Shown piece by piece: positions 33,800 to 41,399 of a DNA stretch of 64,000 bases (the stretch's first letter is position 1; each line of letters starts with the position of its first letter). A program made the position numbers and the translations under genes. The notes under the pieces are model-generated. The model did not search any database. It saw only the letters and a program-made list of their open reading frames with translations, and was not told the origin of the DNA. Source of the DNA: Streptomyces sp. AC558_RSS880 (lineage in GTDB: Bacteria; Actinomycetota; Actinomycetes; Streptomycetales; Streptomycetaceae); contig NZ_JAGMUJ010000030.1 in the NCBI RefSeq assembly GCF_019049255.1, forward strand, positions 62,001 through 126,000. The letters are read 5' to 3'.

Positions 33800-33824
33800 A
33801 GCCAAGCTCGAAGGGTAAGGCCAC

Positions 33825-34226
33825 ATGGAGTACGTGTTCAGCGACGCCGACCGCGAGTACGGCAAACGGGTCGGGGTCAAGAAGTCGGACGGCGACTTCA
33901 GGTGCTACCAGTGCATCGACTTCGCCTTCTACGAGGCGGAGGTGTCCGAGCGGGACGCCGAGGAGCGGTGCTCCTACTGCGGGGGGTTCGTCTTCATCAC
34001 CCCGCAGATGATCGCCCAGATGGAGGCCCCGAAGCAGGCCCGGCCGGTCAACCTCTCGAAGCCCGACGTGCAGCGGTTCGACCTGCTGTCCATCGCCTTC
34101 CACCTGCGGATGCGACTGGACGAGGTGTCGTACGCCTACGACAAGGCGCGTCAGCGGATCGCGGATCTGGAGGAACAGCTCGCCGACCGTGAGGACGCCG
34201 GTTTCGTCGAGACCGTCGACTACTAG
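33825..34226 (+). CDS. Right-arm protein with zinc-ribbon-like Cys pairs
   Basis: 133 residues. CYQC (about 26-29) and CSYC (about 50-53) form a typical zinc-ribbon pair separated by about 20 residues. The C-terminal half is a charged coiled coil. It is first in the main right-arm unit, behind four operators. A regulatory or host-interaction role is possible. Confidence 0.65.
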   Translation: MEYVFSDADREYGKRVGVKKSDGDFRCYQCIDFAFYEAEVSERDAEERCSYCGGFVFITPQMIAQMEAPKQARPVNLSKPDVQRFDLLSIAFHLRMRLDEVSYAYDKARQRIADLEEQLADREDAGFVETVDY

Positions 34227-34232
34227 ACCCCC

Positions 34233-34247
34233 GTGTAAACATTGACC
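34233..34247 (+). promoter_or_regulatory. Stoperator-like motif between right-arm genes
   Basis: GTGTAAACATTGACC, seven bases after a stop codon and directly before a hairpin repeat copy. Confidence 0.65.
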
Positions 34248-34248
34248 C

Positions 34249-34287
34249 GGCCGCCCCTTCCCACACAGGGAGAGGGCAGGGGCGGCC
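34249..34287 (+). repeat. Right-arm intergenic hairpin repeat A
   Basis: GGCCGCCCC outer stem, conserved CACACAGGGAGAG inner segment, GGGGCGGCC. Six full copies in the right arm. Confidence 0.75.
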
Positions 34288-34309
34288 CCTCTCTCGAATG
34301 CGAGGACAC

Positions 34310-34948
34310 ATGTCTACGATCGTCGCCCCGTCCGCTGCCCGCTGGTACCTGATGCTGATCGTCGAGGACGCCGAAGGCGAGACGACGTACATCGACCACT
34401 ACCTCGACGACGAACCCGACGACGTGTGGGAGTTCATCCCCGAGGGCTGGGACCTGCTCGAAGACGAGTCCCGAGAGATCATCCGAGGCGCGCATGACTG
34501 CGAGTGCTGCGGGATGCACATCATGAACGCCCACGAGTGCGAGTCCTGTCGCAACGAGGACTGCGACCCGGCCAACTCGTGGCACTGCTTCACCGGCTAC
34601 TGCGACGGCTCCGGGTGCACCTTCGAGGGCGAGTGCGAGCCGAACCACGAGGTCCGGGTCTGGCGTGAGAACGGCGACCTGGTGGGCCTCTGGGAGGTCG
34701 AAGCGCAGGCGACCGGCCGAGTCCTGGTGACCCAGCGCGAGGGATACGAGCGCGACGCGGAGTCCCGCTTCACCTCCCTGTGGTCGGCCTGGCAGTACGC
34801 CCAGGGCTGCGCCGAGATGCACGCGGCCGAACTCCGCCGCGAGTGCGCCGAGTCCGGCTACTGCGAGGGCGACGACTGCGGCGTGATGCACGAGCACGGG
34901 ATCTCTGTGCAGGAGGTCACCTCGAACAGCGACCTCCGCCGAGCCTGA
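34310..34948 (+). CDS. Cys-rich right-arm protein, 212 aa
   Basis: 212 residues from ATG 34310. A dense Cys/His block (CECCGMHIMNAHECESCRNEDC, broken here: CECCGMH, HECESC, EDC, then CFTGYCDGSGC, CEPNH; about 60-115) suggests two or more zinc sites. An acidic N-terminal domain and a helical C-terminus follow, with CEGDDCGVMHEHG near the end. Unknown; several small phage zinc proteins redirect host transcription. Confidence 0.65.
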   Translation: MSTIVAPSAARWYLMLIVEDAEGETTYIDHYLDDEPDDVWEFIPEGWDLLEDESREIIRGAHDCECCGMHIMNAHECESCRNEDCDPANSWHCFTGYCDGSGCTFEGECEPNHEVRVWRENGDLVGLWEVEAQATGRVLVTQREGYERDAESRFTSLWSAWQYAQGCAEMHAAELRRECAESGYCEGDDCGVMHEHGISVQEVTSNSDLRRA

Positions 34949-35007
34949 CCCCTCGACTGCCGTCCCTCCCTGACCTCCCCCTCTCGGGGAGGGGCGGCCC
35001 CCAACAC

Positions 35008-35072
35008 GCAAAGGCGAAACGCCCCTCGGGGCGTCAGCGGGAGGCGGTACCTCCCCTCTGACGATGCCAGCC
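35008..35072 (+). ncRNA. Candidate structured leader RNA, copy 1
   Basis: Shares GCAAAGGCGAAACGCCC, then GGGCGTCAG, then GGGAGGCGGTACCTCCC and CTCTGACGATGCCAGCC with the copy at 35900-35997. Helices: ACGCCC/GGGCGT, GGGAGG/CCTCCC, CAG/CTG. The stem arm between the shared parts differs in length and sequence but stays base-paired. Ends 34 nt before the ATG of the 153-aa gene. Confidence 0.55.
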
Positions 35073-35106
35073 AGCGTCGACCCCCAACACACGAACGTGA
35101 GGACAC

Positions 35107-35568
35107 ATGGACCCCCAGGTCGAATCCGCGGTGAAGGCTGCCGCCGGCACCCTGCTCTCGCACAGCGCGCACTACTGCCTCGCCCTCGGCTACGACCGCC
35201 AAGAGTTCCGGCTCATGGCCCGCAAGTACGAGAACAGGGGCCTGGCGCACATGGCCAAGGAGTACCACCAGCGAGCCGATCACGCGGCCGGACTGCACCA
35301 CGCCGTCTCGTGGCGGTTCATGGACGACGCCGAGCTGATCGAAACCCACTGGGAAGCGCTCCTGGGAGCGGTGGTCCGCCGCGAGGCGTACGAGCTGGTC
35401 GAGTACGACCGGGCCCGAAAGCTCCTGGAAGGCGACTCCGACGACGAGGTGTACCGCGACATCTGGGTCTGGGAGCGGGACCGCGCCGAGAAGAACGCGG
35501 CGAAGTTCGCCGAGCTGAAGACCGCACTCACCGCCGTACGCGACGCCGTGCGCGCCGCGACCGTCTGA
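35107..35568 (+). CDS. Right-arm helical protein, 153 aa, behind structured leader
   Basis: 153-residue all-helical, charged protein of unknown function. It follows leader RNA copy 1. No signature found. Regulation by the leader is an inference from its position. Confidence 0.6.
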   Translation: MDPQVESAVKAAAGTLLSHSAHYCLALGYDRQEFRLMARKYENRGLAHMAKEYHQRADHAAGLHHAVSWRFMDDAELIETHWEALLGAVVRREAYELVEYDRARKLLEGDSDDEVYRDIWVWERDRAEKNAAKFAELKTALTAVRDAVRAATV

Positions 35569-35582
35569 CCCCTCCCCCCCTC

Positions 35583-35617
35583 GGGCCTCCCTGCACACAG
35601 GGAGAGCGGGGAGGCCC
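35583..35617 (+). repeat. Right-arm intergenic hairpin repeat C
   Basis: GGGCCTCCC/GGGGAGGCCC outer stem: a compensating CCTCC/GGAGG version of the CCGCC/GGCGG stem in other copies, with the same CACACAGGGAGAG core. Confidence 0.8.
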
Positions 35618-35642
35618 ACCCTTCACGAAAGCGAGCCACATC

Positions 35643-35888
35643 ATGATCAAGCCCGACGACCAGATCGCCTTCTTCGCCCCCGACTGCGGCGCAATCTCTC
35701 TCCTCCTCCGGATCGGTGACGTGGTGATCGCAGGGTTCTTCGAGCCCTTGGAGGTCAGCCCCCGCGAGCAGGTGGTCATGAACTTCGACCTGCCGACGTA
35801 CGAGGAGCGCGAGGCGGCAGCGAAGGCCCACATCGACGGGGCGGCCATCGGCCACATCCTCGACGGCTGGGAGCTGCTCGCCGCCTGA
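35643..35888 (+). CDS. Hypothetical right-arm protein, 81 aa
   Basis: 81-residue protein starting MIKPDDQIAFFAPDCG, beta-rich at first then helical. It is placed right after a hairpin repeat with an AAAGCGAG leader. No family recognised. Confidence 0.55.
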   Translation: MIKPDDQIAFFAPDCGAISLLLRIGDVVIAGFFEPLEVSPREQVVMNFDLPTYEEREAAAKAHIDGAAIGHILDGWELLAA

Positions 35889-35899
35889 CCTCACCGGAT

Positions 35900-35997
35900 G
35901 CAAAGGCGAAACGCCCTGTAGTCCCTTGCGCCCCCGGTTCGGGCGCAACGGGAGGGCGTCAGTGGGAGGCGGTACCTCCCCTCTGACGATGCCAGCC
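35900..35997 (+). ncRNA. Candidate structured leader RNA, copy 2
   Basis: Same conserved segments as copy 1, but the variable arm is longer: a perfect TTGCGCCC/GGGCGCAA stem. The 5' and 3' cores are kept over 60 bases. It ends 27 nt before the start of the DUF2786 gene. Confidence 0.55.
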
Positions 35998-36024
35998 CGC
36001 ATCGAACCCCCGAAAGGTTCCGAC

Positions 36025-36756
36025 ATGGCTACCCCCATGCCTGAAGACGGCAAGCTCGCCAAGATCCGCGCTCTCCTCGCGAAGGCGGAGGACTCGGCCA
36101 CCACGCCGGAAGAGGCCGAGGTGTACTTCGGCAAGGCCGCCGAGCTGATGGCGAAGTACGGGATCGAGCGCGCGATGCTCGCCGCCACCGACCCGAACGC
36201 CGACCGGCCTGGCGACCGCGTGATCACCGTCGAGGGCAGCTACACCACCGACCGCCTGTACCTCCTCGGCTACGTGGCCGACGCTCTCCACTGCACCAGC
36301 ATCAAGAGGCGCGTTGGTCGAGGCCGGACCGAGGTCCACATCTTCGGGTACGAGTCCGACCTCGACCGGGTGGAGCTGCTGTTCACCTCGCTCCTGCTCC
36401 AAATGTTCAACGGCATGCGCCAGGGCCGCCCCGCGCGTGGGGAAAGCCTGGTCACCTACCGGAAGGCGTGGGCCGCCGGGTTCATCGTCCGCATCGACGA
36501 GCGCCTCCGGGAGATCGAGGCCCGCGCCCAGCAGGAAGCCCCGGCAGCCGCTTCCGGCCGTTCCACAGAGCTGGTCCTCGCGGACCGCAAGGCCGTGGTC
36601 GAGGCCCGCTTCGCGGCGGCCTACCCGAACGCCGTCACGCCTACGGGCTCCGCGCGTCGTCGCGGAAGCGGCCTCGACGCGGGACGGGAGGCGGCCAACC
36701 GTGCCGACCTCGGCCAGACCCGCGTCGGTCAGCGACGCCGCGCGCTGAGCGCCTGA
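36025..36756 (+). CDS. DUF2786-domain protein
   Basis: 243 residues from ATG 36025. Residues about 8-48 (LAKIRALLAKAEDSATTPEE, then LMAKYGIERAML) match the DUF2786 family, seen in many actinobacteria and phages with unknown function. A middle domain (about 60-150) looks alpha/beta; the end is a basic tail (QTRVGQRRRALSA). It lies behind leader RNA copy 2. Confidence 0.75.
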   Translation: MATPMPEDGKLAKIRALLAKAEDSATTPEEAEVYFGKAAELMAKYGIERAMLAATDPNADRPGDRVITVEGSYTTDRLYLLGYVADALHCTSIKRRVGRGRTEVHIFGYESDLDRVELLFTSLLLQMFNGMRQGRPARGESLVTYRKAWAAGFIVRIDERLREIEARAQQEAPAAASGRSTELVLADRKAVVEARFAAAYPNAVTPTGSARRRGSGLDAGREAANRADLGQTRVGQRRRALSA

Positions 36757-36768
36757 CACACCTTCACC

Positions 36769-36805
36769 GGCCGCCCCCTGCACACAGGGAGAGCGGGGGG
36801 CGGCC
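36769..36805 (+). repeat. Right-arm intergenic hairpin repeat D
   Basis: GGCCGCCCC outer stem with CACACAGGGAGAG core and GGGGGGCGGCC, between the DUF2786 gene and the 95-aa gene. Confidence 0.75.
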
Positions 36806-36829
36806 CCCGATCAGCCCAGAGAGGCAGAC

Positions 36830-37117
36830 ATGTTCCCCACCATCGAACAGCCCGAGTCGATCGGTCTCGACCGGATCAAGGAATCCGCCCGCGAAGTCCT
36901 CGCGATCGCCCGAGAGGTCGAGAAGGGACGGGAGGGCCACGACCCCGGCACCCAGGAGTCGTACACCCTGCTGAACCTCGCCCAGACGGCGGCCCGGCTC
37001 GTCTACGCCCTGCCGGTCGAGATGCTCCCCGAGGAGGAGTGGCGCTACGTCAGCCCGAGCGAGTACGCGGCCGTAGGCGAGCTGTTGGAGATCCTCGCGA
37101 GCCTCTCGAAGGACTGA
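36830..37117 (+). CDS. Hypothetical right-arm protein, 95 aa
   Basis: 95-residue helical protein; no domain recognised. It sits between two hairpin repeats as a one-gene cistron. Confidence 0.55.
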   Translation: MFPTIEQPESIGLDRIKESAREVLAIAREVEKGREGHDPGTQESYTLLNLAQTAARLVYALPVEMLPEEEWRYVSPSEYAAVGELLEILASLSKD

Positions 37118-37135
37118 CCCCCACCCCACGCAAGA

Positions 37136-37172
37136 GGCCGCCTCTCCCCACAGGGAGAGGGGAGGGGCGGCC
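37136..37172 (+). repeat. Right-arm intergenic hairpin repeat E
   Basis: Variant core CCCCACAGGGAGAG, outer GGCCGCC/GGCGGCC stem kept. Confidence 0.7.
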
Positions 37173-37194
37173 CTACCGAAAGGCTACAACCCCG

Positions 37195-37527
37195 ATGGAC
37201 TCGATCCGCTGCGGTGAATGCGGCGCCCGCTACGGCCTTCGGCCGGATGGCCTCTTCCAGTGCGACGGCCGCCAGGCCCACGAACTCGCCCCCCGCGACA
37301 TCAGCCTCGACGGCTCCGACGTGTGGGCGGTCAACGTCGCCGGCACTCTCGTGATCGTCGCCGACCCTGCCGTCACCGCCGAGTGGGCACGCGAGGCCCT
37401 CGACGCCTACTTCGAGGACGAGCCCGGCTCCTGGTGCGAGCACGACTCGCTGCGCTCCTTCCTCGAAGCGGTCGACGAACTCCTCTACGCGGCCCGTGCG
37501 GGCCTCCGCTTCCCCGACCACTCCTGA
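37195..37527 (+). CDS. Right-arm protein with CxxC metal-knuckle start, 110 aa
   Basis: 110 residues from ATG 37195. CGEC (residues 6-9) with CDG further on resembles a half zinc ribbon. The rest is mixed. No family recognised. Confidence 0.55.
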   Translation: MDSIRCGECGARYGLRPDGLFQCDGRQAHELAPRDISLDGSDVWAVNVAGTLVIVADPAVTAEWAREALDAYFEDEPGSWCEHDSLRSFLEAVDELLYAARAGLRFPDHS

Positions 37528-37542
37528 CCGAAGGACTGCAAC

Positions 37543-37818
37543 ATGACCACCCAGCCCTACCGCACCCCCTACCGCACGAAGTCCGTGGTCGGTGAGGACT
37601 ACGCCGCCGAGAAGGCGCAGATCGAGTCGGACATGCGCGAGGCGCAGTCCCTCCCCATCGACGTGTACCTCCGCTTCCTCGGCAACTACGGCCGAATCCT
37701 CCGGATCATGGCCGACGCCTACAGCTCCCACGAAGTCGCGTTCGGAATCCTCCAGCGTCACTGCGACGCCGTGCTCGACGAGATCGCCGACGAGGCCGAC
37801 TCGGACGAGGCCGCCTGA
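37543..37818 (+). CDS. Hypothetical right-arm protein, 91 aa
   Basis: 91-residue helical protein with an acidic C-terminus (EIADEADSDEAA). 15 nt after the previous gene; its stop overlaps the next start (TGATG). Confidence 0.55.
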   Translation: MTTQPYRTPYRTKSVVGEDYAAEKAQIESDMREAQSLPIDVYLRFLGNYGRILRIMADAYSSHEVAFGILQRHCDAVLDEIADEADSDEAA

Positions 37819-38129
37819 TGACCACCATCACCAAGCACCACATCGTCCCCGGCCGAAACGACGAGTACCGCTTTGCCCTCCACTACGACACGTGGAGCAC
37901 CTTGATCGCCTTGTGGGTCACGGAATTCCCCGGCATCCAGGCAGGTCACGCCGTTTACCGCTGGCGCTGCCCCGAGAACTGGGCCGAGTTCACCGTCTTC
38001 GCCTTCTACACCTGGCGCGACGACCCCGCAACCGGAGCCCGAGCCGGGGAAACGATCGACTCCTTCCTGATCAAGGAAGACCCCCTTTGCACGTGCTGTG
38101 AGCACTTCGACGAGGACGAAGCCGAGTAA
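37818..38129 (+). CDS. Hypothetical right-arm protein with CTCC pair, 103 aa
   Basis: 103 residues starting MTTITKHHIVPGRNDEYRF. Beta-rich aromatic protein with a terminal CTCCEHF motif that could bind a metal. Overlaps the previous gene. Confidence 0.55.
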   Translation: MTTITKHHIVPGRNDEYRFALHYDTWSTLIALWVTEFPGIQAGHAVYRWRCPENWAEFTVFAFYTWRDDPATGARAGETIDSFLIKEDPLCTCCEHFDEDEAE

Positions 38130-38165
38130 CTCGGCCCCCCTCAACTCCCCGAAAGGCAAGGACAC

Positions 38166-38582
38166 ATGACCGCCGGACCGTTCCTCTCCTCCTTCCTGCC
38201 CGACAACAAGCGAAACCGCGACTCCCTCGCCGCCGTATGGCCGCGCGTGCTCGAACTCGGCTACGCCCTCCGAGCTACTCCGGTCGACGAGCCGGAAGGC
38301 TGCACCCGCACCCGATGCGCGGGCGTCCACCAGGGCTACCCCGGCAGCGAGCACCGATGGGCCCTGCGCTGCCTCCTCTGCGCCGTCGACATCGAGCCCT
38401 ACCCCAGCCACATGCGAGAGCGCACGGGCAAGAACCCCGCCCCGCCCCGCCGGCACAAGGGCTGCAAGTTCTCCGGGCCCAGTCGCGCCCAGGCCCGCGC
38501 CGCCCGCTACATCGAACTTGGCCTCGCCCTCCCCGACTGGGACAAGGACGCTCGCGCCGCCGTCGCGGCCCTCGCTGCCTGA
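38166..38582 (+). CDS. Cys/His-containing right-arm protein, 138 aa
   Basis: 138 residues. CTRTRCAG, CLLC and HKGCKF could form a zinc site; it is otherwise basic and Arg/Pro-rich. Unknown function. Confidence 0.55.
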   Translation: MTAGPFLSSFLPDNKRNRDSLAAVWPRVLELGYALRATPVDEPEGCTRTRCAGVHQGYPGSEHRWALRCLLCAVDIEPYPSHMRERTGKNPAPPRRHKGCKFSGPSRAQARAARYIELGLALPDWDKDARAAVAALAA

Positions 38583-38595
38583 CCCACCCACTCAC

Positions 38596-38632
38596 GGGCC
38601 GCCCCTGCACACAGGGAGAGCCGGGGCGGCCC
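38596..38632 (+). repeat. Right-arm intergenic hairpin repeat F
   Basis: GGGCCGCCCC/GGGGCGGCCC stem with CACACAGGGAGAG core, between the 138-aa and 193-aa genes. Confidence 0.75.
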
Positions 38633-38659
38633 ACCCCCGACGCCTCGAAGGAGACTCAC

Positions 38660-39241
38660 ATGTCCGACGTTCTCGCCACCACCGAAGACGGCCGCTTCCG
38701 CGTGCGCCTGGTCCACGACGAGCACGCCGAGAACCCCCGCCACGACGCGGAGACACTCGCCCACGTCATCACCATCGACACCCACGGCGGGCAGTACCAC
38801 CCCGTCGACATGGACGGCGGCCCGCTCGCCGAGATGTGGGAGCGCCTGAAGTGGAACCGCTGGACTGGCATCGACATCTTCACCCGCTACGTCTCGATCT
38901 TCCACGGCGGAATCGTGCTGGAGTCCTCCCCGACCGGCGGCCCCCGCTCCCTCTGGTACATGACCGGCGAAGAGGCGGTCGCCCTCGACGCCGGACTCCT
39001 GACCGAGGGCTACATCGAAGCCGAAATGGAGGAGTACGAGGCGTGGGCCTCGGGCGACGTGTGGGGGTTCGTGGTCGAGGAGCGCGCCGACTGGACCCGC
39101 GACGACGACGAGGACGAGCACATGCAGACGTGGGAGCACGTCGACTCCTGCTTCGGCTTCTACGGCCGCACCTATGCCCGCTCCCAGGCCCGCGAGGCCC
39201 TCGACTTCTACGCCGCCCGCAACGCCGTTCAGGCCGCCTGA
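38660..39241 (+). CDS. Hypothetical right-arm protein, 193 aa
   Basis: 193 residues from ATG 38660 (MSDVLATTEDGRFRVRL). Acidic, aromatic-rich and mixed alpha/beta; VDSCFGFYGRTYARSQAREAL occurs near the C-terminus in related small actinophage proteins. No function assigned. Confidence 0.6.
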   Translation: MSDVLATTEDGRFRVRLVHDEHAENPRHDAETLAHVITIDTHGGQYHPVDMDGGPLAEMWERLKWNRWTGIDIFTRYVSIFHGGIVLESSPTGGPRSLWYMTGEEAVALDAGLLTEGYIEAEMEEYEAWASGDVWGFVVEERADWTRDDDEDEHMQTWEHVDSCFGFYGRTYARSQAREALDFYAARNAVQAA

Positions 39242-39263
39242 TCACCCCAGAGAGGAACCCGAC

Positions 39264-39590
39264 ATGAAGCCCTACACCGACCGCATGACCCTCTCGGACG
39301 GCGCCACGGTCCGAGTCCGCATCGAGCGCGGCATCACCGGAGACGCGGTCTTCCACGAGCAGAACACGAACAACCCCCGCGGGGGCGGCCGGATCTTCTG
39401 GAGCGGCGAAGGTCTCTACCTGATGTTCGGCGACGAGCTGCTCCGCATGCAGAACTCCCGCTACGAATCCGCCGGCACCGTGGCCGAGGGCGCCGAGAAG
39501 GCCCTCGCGTTCTTCACCGAGTGCGCCGAGAGCTGCATCCGCCACGCCCGAGGCGAGGGCATCCCCGTCTCGCAGTGCTACGGCGACTGA
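39264..39590 (+). CDS. Hypothetical right-arm protein, 108 aa
   Basis: 108 residues from ATG 39264. Mixed alpha/beta with Cys near the end (CAESC, QCYGD). It may pair with its neighbours in one operon. Unknown. Confidence 0.55.
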   Translation: MKPYTDRMTLSDGATVRVRIERGITGDAVFHEQNTNNPRGGGRIFWSGEGLYLMFGDELLRMQNSRYESAGTVAEGAEKALAFFTECAESCIRHARGEGIPVSQCYGD

Positions 39591-39616
39591 CCACCCCCCG
39601 CACGACCCACCATCAC

Positions 39617-39655
39617 GGCCGCCCCCGTCCACACAGGGAGAGGGCAGGGGCGGCC
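39617..39655 (+). repeat. Right-arm intergenic hairpin repeat G
   Basis: GGCCGCCCCC/GGGGCGGCC with CACACAGGGAGAG, directly before the 248-aa gene. Confidence 0.75.
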
Positions 39656-39679
39656 CCCTCGCGAGAGAGCAGAGACACC

Positions 39680-40426
39680 ATGAACGAGAACGCGACCTTC
39701 GAGTACGCCGGGCACGTCGGCCTGTCCTTCGGGACCGTCTACTTCGAGCGCCTGGCCGAGGAGCCCAACGACAAGCCGTGGGCGACCACCGACCGGCCGT
39801 GGGTGACCGCCTACCGGGTGACCGGTCCCCGAATCCGCGGGACGGTCCGGATCACGCCGAAGTACGACGAGCCGCTCGTCACCTGGCACACGAACGGAGC
39901 CAACGAGAACGCGTGGGAGTTCCTCCCGTCCGGCTTCTATGTCGGGTACGGCCGGGCCCACTACGTCGACTGCGAGGGCGACCTCGAAGTCTGGGGGTCG
40001 ACCCTGGCCGAAGGCGTGCACGTCTACACGAAGCGCGAGATGGATTGGAACTTCTCCGTGCGCCGCAGGGAGGGCGGCATCGACGACTACCCGGCGCCGA
40101 GGGGCACCCGCGACAAGACGCGCGAGCTGATCCAGGCCCTCGTCAAAGTCCACCAGGAGGACGCCGCCCTCGTCCACGCGAAGGCCGCCGCGCTCGCCCG
40201 CGAGCTGCGCGCCAAGCGCACGGCCAAGCTCCGGGACGAGTACCGGGAGGTCGACCGGATGCTCCGCGAACTCCAGGGCCGCCACGCCGAGCTTCAGATG
40301 CGCCGCAGCCTCATGGAAGGCGAGTGGTCCTTCGCAACCGCCATCGAGGACGCCGCCCCGAAGTCCAAGCCGACGTGGACACTTGGCGCTCCCGTCCCTG
40401 CGTTCGGCGCCCCGGCTGCTGAGTGA
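39680..40426 (+). CDS. Right-arm protein with C-terminal coiled coil, 248 aa
   Basis: 248 residues from ATG 39680. A beta-rich N-terminal half (about 1-130) and a long coiled coil (about 150-215; DEYREVDRMLRELQGRHAEL). The end is Pro/Ala-rich. It is coupled to the next gene by a 4-nt overlap. Unknown function. Confidence 0.6.
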   Translation: MNENATFEYAGHVGLSFGTVYFERLAEEPNDKPWATTDRPWVTAYRVTGPRIRGTVRITPKYDEPLVTWHTNGANENAWEFLPSGFYVGYGRAHYVDCEGDLEVWGSTLAEGVHVYTKREMDWNFSVRRREGGIDDYPAPRGTRDKTRELIQALVKVHQEDAALVHAKAAALARELRAKRTAKLRDEYREVDRMLRELQGRHAELQMRRSLMEGEWSFATAIEDAAPKSKPTWTLGAPVPAFGAPAAE

Positions 40427-40779
40427 AGCACCACCTGCGCAAGCGCCCCGAAGGCCGCCTTCAGTGCACCCGATGCCGGGCGGCCTTCACGGGGCAGGAC
40501 ACCGCTGACCGCTCCCGCTTCAACTGCCCTGGCCGCCCGCTCGTTCACGGATTCCTCAGCCGCCGCGAGCACATCGTCTATCCGACGTGGGCCAAGGACC
40601 GGCGCTGTGAAGCCTGGGGTTGCCCCGACCCCGACCCCTCCCACAACTGGCACGGGCCCGACCCCTACTGCGACGAGTCCACATGCGGGATCTGCCTGCA
40701 CGACTGCGACTGCGACGTATGCGAGGGCAGCGTCACCGCCCCTGGCCTGTACCGACTGATCGACAGCCGCGAAGGCTGA
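40423..40779 (+). CDS. Multi-Cys right-arm protein, 118 aa
   Basis: 118 residues starting GTG in an overlap. CTRC (about 16-19) and CICLHDCDCDVCEG (about 90-103) provide at least two possible zinc or Fe-S sites. Unknown function. Confidence 0.55.
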   Translation: MKHHLRKRPEGRLQCTRCRAAFTGQDTADRSRFNCPGRPLVHGFLSRREHIVYPTWAKDRRCEAWGCPDPDPSHNWHGPDPYCDESTCGICLHDCDCDVCEGSVTAPGLYRLIDSREG

Positions 40780-40803
40780 CCGGAACGAAAGAGAGACAGA
40801 CAG

Positions 40804-41370
40804 ATGACCGCTCCCCTGATAGGTCTTGCCGGCGCCGCACGCTCGGGCAAGGACACCGCAGCTCAGGCCCTCCTCGACATGGGCTGGACCCGCCGAGCCT
40901 TCGCGGACAAGGTGCGCGAGGTGCTGTACGCCCTCGACCCCGTACTGATCGAGCCCGAGTACAAGGAGGGGGCCACCACCCTGCGGTACGAGGTCGACAG
41001 CTACGGCTGGGAGGACGTGAAGGACATGTATCCCGTCGTGCGGGGCTACCAACAGCGACTCGGCACCGAGGGCGGCCGGAAGGTTCTCGGCGAGGACGTG
41101 TGGGTCGATGCCCTGTTCCACGACTTCGAGTCCTGGGACACCCCGACCGTCATCACCGACGTGCGCTTCCCCAACGAGGCGGAAGCGATCCGCGACCGTG
41201 GCGGCCTGGTCATCGCCATCGAGCGCCCCGGCCAGACGCTCATCCGCGAGGCGGACCACGTCAGCGAGAACGCCCTCGCCGGGTACCTCTTCGACGACGT
41301 GATCCGCAACGACGGGCCCGTGGCCCAGCTTCACGACCGTGTGATGCAGCTCATCCCGCTCACCATGTAA
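40804..41370 (+). CDS. Deoxynucleoside monophosphate kinase
   Basis: 188-residue P-loop NMP kinase: GLAGAARSGKDTAAQ at about residues 7-21, then TDVRFPNEAEAI (about 119-130), typical of phage dNMP kinases (T4 gp1-like family). It converts dNMPs to dNDPs for phage DNA. Encoded near thyX and complementing dCMP deaminase. Confidence 0.88.
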   Translation: MTAPLIGLAGAARSGKDTAAQALLDMGWTRRAFADKVREVLYALDPVLIEPEYKEGATTLRYEVDSYGWEDVKDMYPVVRGYQQRLGTEGGRKVLGEDVWVDALFHDFESWDTPTVITDVRFPNEAEAIRDRGGLVIAIERPGQTLIREADHVSENALAGYLFDDVIRNDGPVAQLHDRVMQLIPLTM

Positions 41371-41380
41371 ACATGAGACC
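41365..41380 (+). promoter_or_regulatory. Stoperator-like motif overlapping dNMP kinase stop
   Basis: ATGTAAACATGAGACC; contains the TAA stop of the kinase gene. Confidence 0.65.
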
Positions 41381-41383
41381 GGG

Positions 41384-41399
41384 GTGTTAAGGTTGATCC
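41384..41399 (+). promoter_or_regulatory. Stoperator-like motif just before the 143-aa gene
   Basis: GTGTTAAGGTTGATCC, ending immediately before the ATG at 41400. Confidence 0.6.

Larger units (their letters stand above)
32950..33824 (+). promoter_or_regulatory. Gene-free control region with T-poor tract and four operator copies
   Basis: No credible ORF. From left to right: a short direct repeat (AGGCCGGCCGT twice, about 33180-33230), a roughly 115-base CA/GGGCA-rich tract almost lacking T (33301-33415), then two near-identical units 115 bp apart, each with GTGTTAAGGTGTGACC followed by ACACCAC, then two further motif copies. It feeds the plus-strand right arm, so it is probably the main early control region. 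Confidence 0.6.

Noticed and set aside
33299..33880. Long minus-strand ORF over the right-arm control region
   Set aside because: Arg/Cys/Pro-rich, low-quality translation that runs through the operators; the region looks regulatory.
35008..35072. TPP or fluoride riboswitch
   Set aside because: Shares only short words (for example GATGCCAG) and lacks their other conserved parts.
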